A stretch of 64,000 bases of DNA from Candidatus Thiocaldithrix dubininis (GTDB lineage: Bacteria > Pseudomonadota > Gammaproteobacteria > Thiotrichales > Thiotrichaceae): NCBI GenBank assembly GCA_029972135.1, contig CP124755.1, positions 930,001-994,000 of the forward strand. The letters run 5' to 3'. Below are positions 35,581 through 45,751 of this stretch, one piece after another. The first letter of the stretch is position 1. The number at the start of each line of letters is the position of its first letter. The notes under the pieces are model-generated. The model was not told the origin of the DNA, made no database searches, and worked only from the letters and a program-made list of their open reading frames with translations. A program made the translations under genes and the position numbers.

Positions 35581-36831
35581 ATGAGGGTAGCGTGGGTTAA
35601 GCCAGCACGTACCGTTGCCTTATTGCTATTACTGATGTTTAGTTATTCGGTAATGGTGGATAGTGACTTTGAAGTTTGGAAAGCGCAATTTCGACAAATT
35701 GCGATTGCGCAAGGTATTCAGCCATCCGTAGTAGATCTAGCCTTACGCGGTTTATTGCCCGATCAAAAAGTCTTGGAAATGAATCAGCACCAGCCTGAAT
35801 TTAGTAAACCTGTTTGGGATTATTTGGGAACGGCTGTCTCTGATAAACGCGTGGCAATGGGGCAACAACGTTGGCGTGACAATGCCGAACTATTACAACA
35901 AATTTATCAGCGTTATGGTGTGCAGCCCCAATATGTGTTGGCTATTTGGGGCGTCGAAAGTGATTTCGGTAATTACATGGGGCGGCATAATGTGATTCGT
36001 TCTTTAGCCACTTTGACCTATAAGGGCAATTTGGAGCGACGCGCGTTTTGGGAGAAACAACTGATTGCGGCTTTGCGTATTGTGCAAAAGGGTGATATTC
36101 CCTTGGTGGCGATGCGCGGTTCTTGGGCGGGCGCATTAGGGCATACGCAGTTTATTCCGACCACGTTTGAAGAATATGCCGTGGATTTTGATGGGGATGG
36201 TAAGCGTAATTTAGTGGGTTCAATTCCCGATGCCTTAGCTTCTACCGCCAATTATTTAGCGCAAGCGGGTTGGAAAACCGGGCAATCATGGGGCGAGCCT
36301 GTGCAGTTGCCAACGCATTTCGATTGGTCTAAATCGGATCCGAATTATTGGCTTACCAATGCGGAATGGTTACAAGCCGAAGCGGTTAAACCAACCCAAT
36401 CTGACCCACTTGCGGCTGATGCCATTTCATTTGTCTTATTGCCTGCGGGTTATCGTGGTCCTGCATTCTTAGTATTTCAAAATTTCCAAGTGATTCTGAA
36501 ATATAACAATGCGCAAACCTATGCCTTAGCCGTGGGTTATTTAGGTGATCGTTTAGCAGGTGCGCCTGCATGGCAAGCCACTTGGCCGACTCAAGATAAA
36601 TTACTCAGCACTACTAATAAAGCAGAGTTACAAGAATTGTTAACCGCAGCGGGTTATAGTACGGATGGCATTGATGGGCGTTTAGGTCCGAATACTCGTG
36701 CCGCCTTACGCCGTTGGCAAATGGATAATGGTTTACCGGCTGATGGTTATGCGACTTATGAGCAACTAGAAACATTGCGGCAAACGGCTCGTTCTACGGC
36801 AAGTGCGCCCCTCGGTATTATGCAAAATTGA
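35581..36831 (+). CDS. Lytic murein transglycosylase (MltB family) with peptidoglycan-binding domain
   Basis: A 416-residue exported enzyme that cleaves peptidoglycan to 1,6-anhydro products. The N-terminal hydrophobic segment (about 10-24) acts as signal or anchor. The catalytic domain (about 27-320) has AIWGVESDFGNYMG, with the catalytic Glu about residue 126, and the conserved GSWAGALGHTQFIPTTF stretch. A C-terminal PG_binding_1 domain (about 345-400) has GYSTDGIDGRLGPNTRAALRRWQ. The two-domain layout is typical of proteobacterial MltB-like enzymes. Confidence 0.9.
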   Translation: MRVAWVKPARTVALLLLLMFSYSVMVDSDFEVWKAQFRQIAIAQGIQPSVVDLALRGLLPDQKVLEMNQHQPEFSKPVWDYLGTAVSDKRVAMGQQRWRDNAELLQQIYQRYGVQPQYVLAIWGVESDFGNYMGRHNVIRSLATLTYKGNLERRAFWEKQLIAALRIVQKGDIPLVAMRGSWAGALGHTQFIPTTFEEYAVDFDGDGKRNLVGSIPDALASTANYLAQAGWKTGQSWGEPVQLPTHFDWSKSDPNYWLTNAEWLQAEAVKPTQSDPLAADAISFVLLPAGYRGPAFLVFQNFQVILKYNNAQTYALAVGYLGDRLAGAPAWQATWPTQDKLLSTTNKAELQELLTAAGYSTDGIDGRLGPNTRAALRRWQMDNGLPADGYATYEQLETLRQTARSTASAPLGIMQN

Positions 36832-36898
36832 AGCTTGATTTGAATAAACAGAAGGCGTGGCAGTTTTAGGCCACCACACCTGTAAACCAATGTGCGAT

Positions 36899-37276
36899 TT
36901 AACCTAAACGTTTGGCATTGGCAACGGCGCGACGGCTGACAGGTTGCATACCTTTGTTTAAGACTTTCAGCATATTATGTTGCAATTTCTTCGGATCAGA
37001 GGCTTTAGCCAATGTGCGGGGCATAGTCCAAGGCGTGAATAGGCTTAACATCACTTTTTGGTTCTGTTTTGCCATTTCTAAACCCATTTCCCACCACGAC
37101 TCATAAAACGCCGCGACTTTTTCCGCACCCATTGTAAACATCTCTTGTTGCTGCTGCGCATTGGGTGTCAGCCCCGCTTGAGCCATAATGTCTAAGCGTT
37201 TTGCCATGACTTTAGGCACAGCCAATGCTAATTGCGCGGACTGATTGGCTAAATTAAAAGCGCCTTTACCTGACAT
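36899..37276 (-). CDS. PHA granule-associated phasin
   Basis: A 125-residue helical protein without signal. The pattern KRLDIMAQAGLTPNAQQQQEMFTMGAEKVAAFYESWWEM... resembles the polyhydroxyalkanoate granule-associated phasins, with their conserved PN...E...M..EK. Phasins coat storage granules. The start is ATG 37276 because GAGGAA precedes it; upstream in-frame residues have no RBS. No PHA synthase is adjacent. The family call is by resemblance only, but the helical pattern and length agree. Confidence 0.7.
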   Translation of the reverse strand: MSGKGAFNLANQSAQLALAVPKVMAKRLDIMAQAGLTPNAQQQQEMFTMGAEKVAAFYESWWEMGLEMAKQNQKVMLSLFTPWTMPRTLAKASDPKKLQHNMLKVLNKGMQPVSRRAVANAKRLG

Positions 37277-37330
37277 ACATAATTCCTCTGCGTAGAAAAA
37301 AGCTAAAACACGCACCCTTAACAGGGCTTG

Positions 37331-37855
37331 TTACTGACGATGGCTGTGGCGCGCAAAGGTCGAGTTTGCAATTGTATCTCGACGTATTATTAAGATTAAC
37401 GCACTGATAAAACAGATGATTTCTGCAATCGTGCGTATGCTATTACCCGTAGCCCAAGTAGCGCGTAACGATTGCCAATCTGCTGGTGGTGCAGTGGCTG
37501 ACCATTGCATCATATCCTGTTGAATCGGCAGATTGGTAACGATACTAACCCAATAGACTCCTAAAAAGTGTAAGAGTGCTACCAATAACCAGAATAATGC
37601 GGTGCGCCTTTGGCTTTTAAAGGCCGCTAAGCCCGCTGCTATAAATGGCATTAAAGTGGCTGCGAAAAATAACGCGGTGTAACCCCAGTTTTGTGTACTT
37701 TGATCCAGCTTTTGTTGCACTTGGATATAAGTAGCCGCCTCTAATTGGTTTAATGCGGGTACGACTTCATTGCTTAAGCCTAAATACCAACCGGCGGATA
37801 AACCTAAGGCAATAACGGCTAAGGCTTGCGGTAAAATCAATAACTTGGGGTTCAT
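37331..37855 (-). CDS. DUF1772-like four-helix membrane protein
   Basis: A 174-residue integral membrane protein with four helices (about 8-27, 65-85, 95-115 and 148-166). The C-terminal W..GNSIRTIAEIICF motif and the overall layout match DUF1772 (anthrone oxygenase-like) proteins. Substrate and role are unknown. The start is placed at ATG 37855 (MNPKLLIL), giving a short N-terminus before helix 1; an in-frame ATG seven codons upstream is possible. It lies 54 bp before the phasin gene on the same strand. Confidence 0.65.
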   Translation of the reverse strand: MNPKLLILPQALAVIALGLSAGWYLGLSNEVVPALNQLEAATYIQVQQKLDQSTQNWGYTALFFAATLMPFIAAGLAAFKSQRRTALFWLLVALLHFLGVYWVSIVTNLPIQQDMMQWSATAPPADWQSLRATWATGNSIRTIAEIICFISALILIIRRDTIANSTFARHSHRQ

Positions 37856-38134
37856 AATTAGCACGGGTAAAGCCACGTTTTATACAGATTATCGTAAAAA
37901 ATAGCTAGCGTTTAAGTACCCCGCTATATTAAGCGGCTTAAAAAAATTTAGCCCTTAGTTAGAAAATTAATAACAATGAAAACACTTAGTCTTGGGCAGC
38001 GTGTCACACAACCCTATTGCTATTCATGGCGAGTGGGTGAAGATGACAGCATTACTCGCGTTCGTAATCAAACTGTCACACAAGCTTCGTATGGTTGCGC
38101 CTTACCGATTAGCCAACGCAAGGAATGGTTTCGC

Positions 38135-40234
38135 ATGGATGTTCAAGCGTTAGATCACCCAAACTATTATATTAATCGTGAGCTAAGCCTATTAGCTTTT
38201 AATCAACGTGTCTTAGAGTTGGCACAAGACAGCAGCATTCCCTTATTAGAACGTTTAAAATTTTTGTGTATTTCTAGCTCTAATTTGGATGAGTTCTTTG
38301 AGGTACGCGTTGCCAGTTTAAAACAACAGCTCAGCCTAGATTTAATGGCCATTGGAGCAGACGGTTTATTACCAGAAGCCGCCTTAAAAGCCATTAGTCA
38401 CACGGCGCATCGGTTGGTAGAACAGCAATATCAATTATTAAACGAGGTCTTAATTCCGGCATTGCGCCAACAACAGATTTACTTTGTACGTCGTACGCAT
38501 TGGGATGAACTACAACGTGAGTGGTTATCGGAATATTTCGAGCGTGAATTAATGCCCTTACTCAGCCCATTTGGCTTAGATCCGGCGCATCCGTTTCCCA
38601 ATGTGATTAATAAAAGTCTAAATTTTATTGTCAGTTTACGCGGTACGGATGCCTTTGGGCGTGAATTAGATACTGCAATTGTGCAAGCACCGCGCACCTT
38701 GCCACGTATTATTCGCTTACCGCCTGACATTGCGCCTAATCAGAATAGCTTTGTGTTTTTATCCTCGATTTTACACGCCTTTATTGAGCGTTTATTTCCG
38801 GGGATGGACGTGTTGGGTTGCTATCAATTTCGCCTAACACGCAATAGCAATATGTATGTGGATGAAGACGATAGCCAAGATTTATTGCAAGCTATGCAAG
38901 GCGAATTACCACAGCGTAATTTCGGGTCTGTGGTGCGCTTAGAAGTTGCGGATCATTGCCCGCAAGACAATATTGATTATTTATGCGAACAGTTTCATTT
39001 AAAACCGCAAGATGTGTATAACGTGAATGGGCCGGTGAATCTGAATCGGTTAATGGCGATTAGCGATTTAGTAGTGGATCGCCCTGATTTACGCTTTCCT
39101 AGCTTTCGCCCCGCACCTTCGTTAGTAGCAGAGCGGCATACAGATTTATTCAGCTTGATTCAGGCGGGCGATATTTTACTGCATCATCCCTATCAAAGCT
39201 TTCAAACTGTAATTGATTTTGTGGCACAAGCCGCAACGGATTCCAAGGTATTAGCGATTAAAATGACGCTGTATCGCACGGGCAAACAATCTGAATTAGT
39301 CGAGCATTTGATTCGGGCAGCGCGTTTAGGTAAAGAAGTCACGGTAGTTGTGGAATTACGCGCTCGCTTTGATGAAGAAGCCAATATCGGTTTAAGTAAT
39401 CAACTGCAACAAGCGGGCGCTCAAGTGGTGTATGGCGTGGTGGGTTATAAAACTCATGCCAAATTATGCTTAGTGGTAAGGCGTGAAGCGCAAGGCTTAA
39501 CCCGTTATGCGCATTTAGGCACGGGCAATTATCACCCCAGTACCGCCCGGCTTTATACCGACTTTGGTTTATTAACAGCTCAGCCAGACATTACCGCTGA
39601 TGTGCATAAAGTGTTTCACATGCTAACAGGATTAGGGCGGATGCGCGATTTGAGCCATTTGTTAGCCTCACCGTTTACCTTGCATTCGCGGATTTTGGAT
39701 AAAATTGAACGCGAAACGGCACATGCTTTAGCCGGTAAACCTGCTTTAATTCGCGCACGCATGAATGCCTTGATTGAACCGCAAGTTATTCAAGCCTTAT
39801 ATCGCGCTTCACAAGCCGGTGTGAAAATTGAATTAGTGGTGCGGGGTATTTGTTGCTTACGCCCCGGCATTGTCGGTGTTTCAGAAAATATTCATGTGCG
39901 TTCGGTGATGGGGCGTTTCTTAGAGCATCCTCGCGTGTTTTATTTTGCCAATGACGGACAAGCGGAAGTGTATTGTTCCAGTGCGGATTGGATGCCCCGC
40001 AATTTCTTTCGGCGGGTTGAAGTAGCGTTTCCGATTTTAGATAAAACCTTGCAGCAGCGTGTGATAGATGAAGCCTTTGAATTACATCTTTTGGATAATA
40101 CCCAAGCGTGGGAATTACAAGCCGATGCAAGTTATCGTCGAGTTAGTTTGTCCGAACATAGCCCTGCCATTAGTGCGCAAACCCGTTTACTAAAAATTCT
40201 AAGTGTGGCGCAGCCTAGCCTAAGCTTGGTTTAG
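38135..40234 (+). CDS. ppk1: Polyphosphate kinase 1
   Basis: A 699-residue enzyme that polymerises the gamma-phosphate of ATP into polyphosphate. The N-domain begins with YYINRELSLLAFNQRVLELA. The phosphorylated His is in GYKTHAKLCLV (about residue 445). The other features are HLGTGNYHPSTARLYTDFGL, RGICCLRPG, SVMGRFLEHPRVFYF and SSADWMPRNFFRRVEV, all family hallmarks. I start at ATG 38135, after AAGGAATGG, which gives the usual family length; the frame is open to 37976 but those 53 codons add no family sequence. With the phasin it suggests storage-polymer metabolism. Confidence 0.95.
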   Translation: MDVQALDHPNYYINRELSLLAFNQRVLELAQDSSIPLLERLKFLCISSSNLDEFFEVRVASLKQQLSLDLMAIGADGLLPEAALKAISHTAHRLVEQQYQLLNEVLIPALRQQQIYFVRRTHWDELQREWLSEYFERELMPLLSPFGLDPAHPFPNVINKSLNFIVSLRGTDAFGRELDTAIVQAPRTLPRIIRLPPDIAPNQNSFVFLSSILHAFIERLFPGMDVLGCYQFRLTRNSNMYVDEDDSQDLLQAMQGELPQRNFGSVVRLEVADHCPQDNIDYLCEQFHLKPQDVYNVNGPVNLNRLMAISDLVVDRPDLRFPSFRPAPSLVAERHTDLFSLIQAGDILLHHPYQSFQTVIDFVAQAATDSKVLAIKMTLYRTGKQSELVEHLIRAARLGKEVTVVVELRARFDEEANIGLSNQLQQAGAQVVYGVVGYKTHAKLCLVVRREAQGLTRYAHLGTGNYHPSTARLYTDFGLLTAQPDITADVHKVFHMLTGLGRMRDLSHLLASPFTLHSRILDKIERETAHALAGKPALIRARMNALIEPQVIQALYRASQAGVKIELVVRGICCLRPGIVGVSENIHVRSVMGRFLEHPRVFYFANDGQAEVYCSSADWMPRNFFRRVEVAFPILDKTLQQRVIDEAFELHLLDNTQAWELQADASYRRVSLSEHSPAISAQTRLLKILSVAQPSLSLV

Positions 40235-40346
40235 TGTTGTTAGTCGTTTGTAATGAAGGGTTTATGTCAAAAAATGCACAACATATAAAGCTAAAGCTGT
40301 GCTAGATTAGCGGGCGTTATGTTACTGCATAAGGAAGCAGTCAACT

Positions 40347-41132
40347 ATGCCTTCAGTTTCAGTGCAGGGCATTGAGCTGTGTTATACACAACAAGGTGCT
40401 GGTGAAGTGGTATTGCTATTGCATGGCTTAGGCTCATGCAAAGAGGATTGGAACGCTCAAATCGCCGCGTTAAGCACGCAATACCAAGTAATTGCGGTGG
40501 ATTTAAGAGGGCATGGCAACAGTGCTAAACCGCGCACGGGTTATAGTATTCGCCAATTCGCTGAGGATATTTGCAGTTTTATGGATGCACTGCAAATTCC
40601 ACAATGGCACTTAGTGGGCTTTTCTTTAGGCGGTATGATTGCCCAACAATTTGCGGTTACCTATCCCGAACGGTTGTATAGCGTAGTGGTGGTTAATGCC
40701 ATACCTTCTGTGGTCTTGGATAATTGGGCAACCCGCAAAATGTTTTGGGGGCGCTTATTAACTATTCAACTATTGGGCGTGCAACGTATGGCACAAGCTA
40801 TTGCCCAAGCTAATTTCCCACGCCCTGAACAAAGCCTAATGCGGGAACAATTAGCTGCCCAATTCGCCAAAAATGATAAAGCTGCTTACTTTCGTAGCAC
40901 TCGCGCCATTATGCATTGGAATGTGCGCCCTGAATTAATGCGTATTACTTGTCCCTTATTAGCGATCAGTTCGGATAAAGATTATACGCCGGTGAGTGCC
41001 AAGCAAAGCCAATTGGTAGAGGCTGTGCCTGACGGTCATTTAGTGGTGATTCAAAATGCTCGGCATTTACTGCCAATGGAACAGCCGGTTGCCCTTAACC
41101 AAGCCTTATTAACTTGGTTAAGTTCCTGCTAA
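40347..41132 (+). CDS. Alpha/beta-fold hydrolase
   Basis: A 261-residue cytoplasmic hydrolase with oxyanion loop LLLHGLGSCKEDW, a DLRGHGNSAKP motif, nucleophile elbow GFSLGG (Ser about 97), Asp in SSDKDYTPV and His in ARHLLPME. It has the size and pattern of the BioH/3-oxoadipate enol-lactonase/esterase group; the substrate is not deducible. It has its own 112-bp upstream gap. It converges on the next gene with 7 bp between stops. Confidence 0.85.
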   Translation: MPSVSVQGIELCYTQQGAGEVVLLLHGLGSCKEDWNAQIAALSTQYQVIAVDLRGHGNSAKPRTGYSIRQFAEDICSFMDALQIPQWHLVGFSLGGMIAQQFAVTYPERLYSVVVVNAIPSVVLDNWATRKMFWGRLLTIQLLGVQRMAQAIAQANFPRPEQSLMREQLAAQFAKNDKAAYFRSTRAIMHWNVRPELMRITCPLLAISSDKDYTPVSAKQSQLVEAVPDGHLVVIQNARHLLPMEQPVALNQALLTWLSSC

Positions 41133-41139
41133 ATAAGGC

Positions 41140-41640
41140 TTAATGTAAGCTGGCTTTAGACGCAGGTTTATTCAGGTAATACCATAAAATCCCGTTTAAC
41201 ACCGCATTAGCCACCACACTAAACAGGGTTGGGTATAAACTATTCATGGGGGTGGAGGCGGGTAATAACATGGCTTGAATACCCACATTGACCATGCCAA
41301 ATACGATAATAAAAATAACATAGTAATTAAATTGTTGGCGTCCTTTGTCTTTATATTGACGTAATTGTGTGCCAATCCAAATCAACCATAATGAAATCGC
41401 AATGTTTAAACTATAGCTAATCGCTATATAGGTTTTATTCAAACCCTGCTGTTCTAACAAGCTCCACATTTGTGAATTCGGATTGCTTACTAGTTCAATT
41501 AAGCCAAATACAATACCCACTAAACCGATTAAGGTAATTGCAATCAGCGTTGTGCCAATCACGCGAGGAATACGTGACGGTGCAGGTGATACATCGCTAA
41601 CCACAGTTTTCGGCGGGCTATAAGGATTATTGTTATCCAT
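41140..41640 (-). CDS. Four-helix membrane protein, unknown
   Basis: A 166-residue protein starting MDNNNPYSPPKT, the NPYxPP tag seen on many small four-helix membrane proteins. Four hydrophobic helices follow (about 28-50, 70-90, 103-124 and 135-155). A short charged tail is cytoplasmic. No catalytic motif is seen. It sits 33 bp after mutS on the same strand and could be read from its transcript. Confidence 0.65.
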   Translation of the reverse strand: MDNNNPYSPPKTVVSDVSPAPSRIPRVIGTTLIAITLIGLVGIVFGLIELVSNPNSQMWSLLEQQGLNKTYIAISYSLNIAISLWLIWIGTQLRQYKDKGRQQFNYYVIFIIVFGMVNVGIQAMLLPASTPMNSLYPTLFSVVANAVLNGILWYYLNKPASKASLH

Positions 41641-41673
41641 GTCTTTATCCAGTTCTATTAAATGAGTCAGTGC

Positions 41674-44277
41674 CTATTTTAGCAGCTTTCGTAACCGATA
41701 GAGTTCGTCTAAGGCTTGGCGTGGGGTTAATTCATCTGGCTCAATAGCCTGTAAGGCGGCTTTAAGCAGCTCAGCAAGCGGGTCTTGCACTACTTCACGT
41801 ACCGCATTTTCAAGCATAACAGGCGCAGGCGTATCAAAATTCAAAGCTAAGGTTTGCCCCACTTGCGGTTGTTGTCGACTGTGTTGCTCCATTGACACTA
41901 ACTTTTTCTTAGCTTGGGCAATCACCCCTTTGGGTACTCCGGCTAATTGCGCTACTTGTATGCCGTAACTTTGGTTGGCTGGACCGTCTTTCACATTGTG
42001 TAAAAATACGATTTTGTCGCCGTGTTCTACCGCGTCGATATGCACATTAGCGATGGTGTTAATCTGTTCCGCCAATGACGTTAATTCAAAATAATGCGTG
42101 GCAAATAAGGTAAAGGCTTTGCGTTCACGCGCTAAGTGTTCCGCGAATGCCCAAGCCAGTGATAAACCGTCAAAGGTACTAGTGCCGCGTCCGATTTCAT
42201 CCATTAATACTAAACTATGCGCCGTAGCATTATTTAAAATATTGGCGGCTTCGGTCATTTCCACCATAAAGGTTGAGCGTCCGGTGCTTAAATCATCATG
42301 TGCGCCAATCCGTGTAAAGATACGGTCTATATTGCCCAGTCGAGCGCTTTGCGCAGGCACAAAGCTACCGATATGCGCCAACAACACGATTAAGGCGATT
42401 TGCCGCATATAGGTGGATTTGCCGCCCATATTCGGTCCGGTAATCATCAACATGCGCCGCCGTGCATCCATATACAGATCATTCGGTACAAACGGCGTGT
42501 CTAACGTGGTTTCCACCACAGGGTGGCGACCGCCTTCAATTTGAATACCAGCGCCATCCACCAATGCAGGGCAGTTATAATTTAAGCTTACGGCACGTTC
42601 GGCAAAGTTATTCAAAACGTCTAATTCGGCAATTGCTTGCGCGGTTTGGCGTAACGCTAATAAGTGTTCGCTTAATTGTTGTAAAAGCTGTTCATATAAG
42701 GCTTTTTCGCGGGCTAAAGCACGTTCCCGCGCTGATAACACTTTATCTTCAAACTTTTTCAGTTCCGGCAGAATAAAGCGTTCTACACCTTTTAAGGTTT
42801 GGCGGCGAATGTAGTCAGCGGGAATTTTACTGAGTTGGCTTTGTGGAATTTCCACGTAATAACCGTGCACGCGGTTATACGCCACTTTGAGCTTATCAAT
42901 ACCGGTGCGGACTTTTTCGCGGGCTTCTAAATCCAATAAATATTGGTCGGCATGTTCACTAAGATTACGTAATTCGTCTAATTCCACGTCATAGCCTTCG
43001 GCGATTACGCCACCGTCTCGAATCACTACCGGCGGGTTTTCGATAATGGCTTTATCTAGTAATTGGCTAAGTTCCGTGTGTAAATCAAGCATGCTTAATA
43101 AGCGCTGTACACGCGGATTATCCAAAGTTTGCAAGTGTGTATGGAGGTGCGGAATAACGTGTAAGGAATCGCGTAAGGTAGATAAATCACGCGGTCGCGC
43201 CGAGCCTAAGGCAATGCGGCTGGCAATGCGTTCAATGTCGCCAATCCCGCGCAAACTGCTATGTAATACCTCATATTGAAACTGATTCTGTAAAGCAGCG
43301 ACCGCTTGATGTCGATGTCGTAAGATATAGCGATCCCGCAATGGTTTATGCAACCAACGCCGTAATAACCGACTACCCATACTGGTTGCGGTTTTATCAA
43401 TCACCGATAACAGCGTATTTTTATGCTCACCCGTTAAGCTATTTTCTAGTTCTAAATTCCGTCGACTTGCCGCATCCAACATAATGCCATCGTCGCATAA
43501 CTCTAATACAAGGCTCGTGATATGCGGTAATGCCGTGCGTTGGGTTTCTTGCACATAATTTAACAATGCGCCTGCCGCATTAATCGCCACCGTCAAATGC
43601 TCACAACCAAACCCCGCTAAATCTTGTGTGCCAAATTGGCGTAATAACAAGCGGCGCGCTGTATCGTAATCAAAATGCCAAGTCGGGCGGGCAGTGCAAT
43701 ATCGCGTTTTGGCAAACGTTGGTTTCCAATCTTCATCATGTAAGATTTCTGCCGGTTGCAAGCGTTCTAATTCATTGTGTAAGGTGCTGCTAGAATCCAA
43801 TTCTTGCACCGTAAAACGCCCGGTGCTTAAGTCAATTGCGGCTAAGCCAAAGTTTTGTTTGTGCTCAACCACAGACAGCAAAATATTATCGCGGCGATCT
43901 TCCAGCAAATAATCGTCGGTAACCGTGCCGGGCGTAAGTAAACGGGTAATTTTACGCTCAACCGGACCTTTCGATTTGGCAGGGTCACCAATCTGTTCAC
44001 AAATCGCTACCGATTCGCCCGCTTTTAATAAACGCGCTAAATATTGCTCGACCGCATGATAAGGTACACCCGCCATTGGAATCGGTTCGCCTGCGGAATT
44101 GCCGCGTGCCGTCAGCGTAATATCTAATAAAGCCGCAGCGCGTTTGGCATCTTCATAAAACATTTCATAAAAATCACCCATGCGGTAAAACAGCAAAATA
44201 GACGGGTATTCTGCTTTTAAACGCAGGTATTGCTGCATCATCGGGGTATGCTGATTCAATTCTTTTGGGTCAAGCAT
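41674..44277 (-). CDS. mutS: DNA mismatch repair protein MutS
   Basis: An 867-residue mismatch sensor. Mismatch-reading residues Phe36 and Glu38 are in [10 protein letters not shown], exactly the E. coli positions. Connector and lever domains follow. The ATPase has Walker [14 protein letters not shown] (about 611), Walker [17 protein letters not shown] and FATHYFELT. The C-terminal helix-turn-helix region is present, and the tail [18 protein letters not shown] matches the tetramerisation end. It is full length and expected to be functional. Confidence 0.97.
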   Translation of the reverse strand: MLDPKELNQHTPMMQQYLRLKAEYPSILLFYRMGDFYEMFYEDAKRAAALLDITLTARGNSAGEPIPMAGVPYHAVEQYLARLLKAGESVAICEQIGDPAKSKGPVERKITRLLTPGTVTDDYLLEDRRDNILLSVVEHKQNFGLAAIDLSTGRFTVQELDSSSTLHNELERLQPAEILHDEDWKPTFAKTRYCTARPTWHFDYDTARRLLLRQFGTQDLAGFGCEHLTVAINAAGALLNYVQETQRTALPHITSLVLELCDDGIMLDAASRRNLELENSLTGEHKNTLLSVIDKTATSMGSRLLRRWLHKPLRDRYILRHRHQAVAALQNQFQYEVLHSSLRGIGDIERIASRIALGSARPRDLSTLRDSLHVIPHLHTHLQTLDNPRVQRLLSMLDLHTELSQLLDKAIIENPPVVIRDGGVIAEGYDVELDELRNLSEHADQYLLDLEAREKVRTGIDKLKVAYNRVHGYYVEIPQSQLSKIPADYIRRQTLKGVERFILPELKKFEDKVLSARERALAREKALYEQLLQQLSEHLLALRQTAQAIAELDVLNNFAERAVSLNYNCPALVDGAGIQIEGGRHPVVETTLDTPFVPNDLYMDARRRMLMITGPNMGGKSTYMRQIALIVLLAHIGSFVPAQSARLGNIDRIFTRIGAHDDLSTGRSTFMVEMTEAANILNNATAHSLVLMDEIGRGTSTFDGLSLAWAFAEHLARERKAFTLFATHYFELTSLAEQINTIANVHIDAVEHGDKIVFLHNVKDGPANQSYGIQVAQLAGVPKGVIAQAKKKLVSMEQHSRQQPQVGQTLALNFDTPAPVMLENAVREVVQDPLAELLKAALQAIEPDELTPRQALDELYRLRKLLK

Positions 44278-44300
44278 TGCTAATTCTATTCGGGGTAAAA

Positions 44301-44322
44301 GCCAGAGGGGGTTGCCTCTGGC
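44301..44322 (-). terminator. Terminator between the 393-residue ORF and mutS
   Basis: GCCAGAGG (44301-44308) pairs with CCTCTGGC (44315-44322) around GGGTTG. On the minus strand the stem is followed by TTTTACC, so it ends transcription of the upstream minus-strand gene before mutS. The plus side has AATTTTAC. Confidence 0.65.
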
Positions 44323-44383
44323 AATTTTACTATGCTTTACGCATTTAGGGGTGACTGATTACCGAACTATTTGTGGACAAGGT

Positions 44384-45565
44384 TCATAACGGCGGGTTAA
44401 GTGTACCGGATAATTTTGCAAATGCTTGTTTAGGCTCGAGTTCTGTTAAATCTAGGGCTTGAAAGCGGGCTTTATCACTGTGTAAGCGCAAAATCGTATG
44501 TTGATGATTGGCTTGGCTGATATAACCATTAAATTGGATTTGTTGCAGTGCTTGACTGCTATCAGCCGTAAACAATTCATAACAACTGCGCAATGCTATT
44601 TGATAGAGCGTGTCTTCATAAAGTTGTTTAAGTTCTTTATCGTTTAAATGTACTTCACGTACTAAATTACTGTTTTTTATACCAATGACTTTTTGCAAAC
44701 TGGGTAGTTGTGTTAACACTGGCAAGCGATACTGTACCGTTAATAATTGTGCAGCGGCTTGATAGTCTAAGCTGAATTGCTTGTGAAAACCGTCTGGATA
44801 CGCTGAATCGCTTAACACCATATCGCAATAATCCAACACTGCGCTGATTTCTTGCCGTTTATAAGCCGCTTGGAAGTCGTCGATTTGTTGGTTAGTGGTT
44901 TGAATTTTTTTAAGATCAATCCGTTGGACGGAATTCCACTGCTTCAGTTCTGCTTCATAAGTTTGTTGTGCCGCTTGTAAGCGTTGATTGTAGCGTTCTA
45001 ACTCTTTGGCATTTTGTACTTCAATTTGCGAATGGCGCACTTGCCAACGCTGCATGATTTGCTCATTCGTGGTTTGGTAAGCTTGTAAGGCTTGTTGATA
45101 AGCTGTTTCCGCTAATTGTTCTTGTTTAGTCTTAATCGGTTTCAGCCATTTGCCCAATAAACTGGGTGGCGTATAAAACTGCTCGCGTTGCGGGGCAGGA
45201 TTGAATTCTGGGCGCACCGGTAACTTAAATAGCGTCGGCTTTTCAATCATCGGTGGAATAGGTTTCGGCGCAACCTCAGGCAAGGCAATTTTAAGTGTTT
45301 GCCAATCAATGCGTGGGTCGCGTTGTAACGCAGCGTGCAATAAATGCTGTAAATCGAATAACGCTTGTTGTGCCACTTGATTGCGTAGGGCAATGACATC
45401 TGGTGTATTAGCCGCCTGTTTCGCTTGTTGTTGCCATTGTTGTTCCCACTGCGCTAATTGCCATTGAGCGCGTTGCTGCGCAATATATGTATTACGCCCT
45501 TTGATTTCCCGTCGTTTGCCCAATTGAGGATGTTCTATTGTGACCGCATAGGTGTTTTGCATCAT
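44384..45565 (-). CDS. Glutamine-rich coiled-coil protein, unknown
   Basis: A 393-residue soluble protein without signal or membrane segment. Residues about 25-100 and 150-225 are dominated by Gln, Ala and charged residues in heptad-like patterns (QWQLAQWEQQWQQQAKQAAN; YEAELKQWNSV), indicating coiled coils. A proline-rich linker (about 108-140: PKPIPPMIEKPTLFKLP) lies between them. The last part (about 230-393) looks globular. No family is recognised. The upstream 186 bp are AT-rich and divergent from the DNA-glycosylase-like gene, so a role near DNA repair is possible but unproven. Confidence 0.65.
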   Translation of the reverse strand: MMQNTYAVTIEHPQLGKRREIKGRNTYIAQQRAQWQLAQWEQQWQQQAKQAANTPDVIALRNQVAQQALFDLQHLLHAALQRDPRIDWQTLKIALPEVAPKPIPPMIEKPTLFKLPVRPEFNPAPQREQFYTPPSLLGKWLKPIKTKQEQLAETAYQQALQAYQTTNEQIMQRWQVRHSQIEVQNAKELERYNQRLQAAQQTYEAELKQWNSVQRIDLKKIQTTNQQIDDFQAAYKRQEISAVLDYCDMVLSDSAYPDGFHKQFSLDYQAAAQLLTVQYRLPVLTQLPSLQKVIGIKNSNLVREVHLNDKELKQLYEDTLYQIALRSCYELFTADSSQALQQIQFNGYISQANHQHTILRLHSDKARFQALDLTELEPKQAFAKLSGTLNPPL

Positions 45566-45751
45566 AACCCGCCAAAATCTCTAATTAAGGTCAGAAAAAT
45601 AACTACTGTAGTGAGATGCTAACTAATTCAGCAGATAATTCATAATAAAATTTTATTTTATTTATTAATAACTAATATGGGCTGAATTTTCTTAGAAATC
45701 TTTAATTTTCAGAAAAATTCGCTACAGTCAATTTTCTTAAGCTTGAGTGTC

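Noticed and set aside
36857..36874. Terminator between the MltB-like and phasin genes
   Set aside because: Only a 5-bp stem (GTGGC/GCCAC) without T-run; too weak to annotate.
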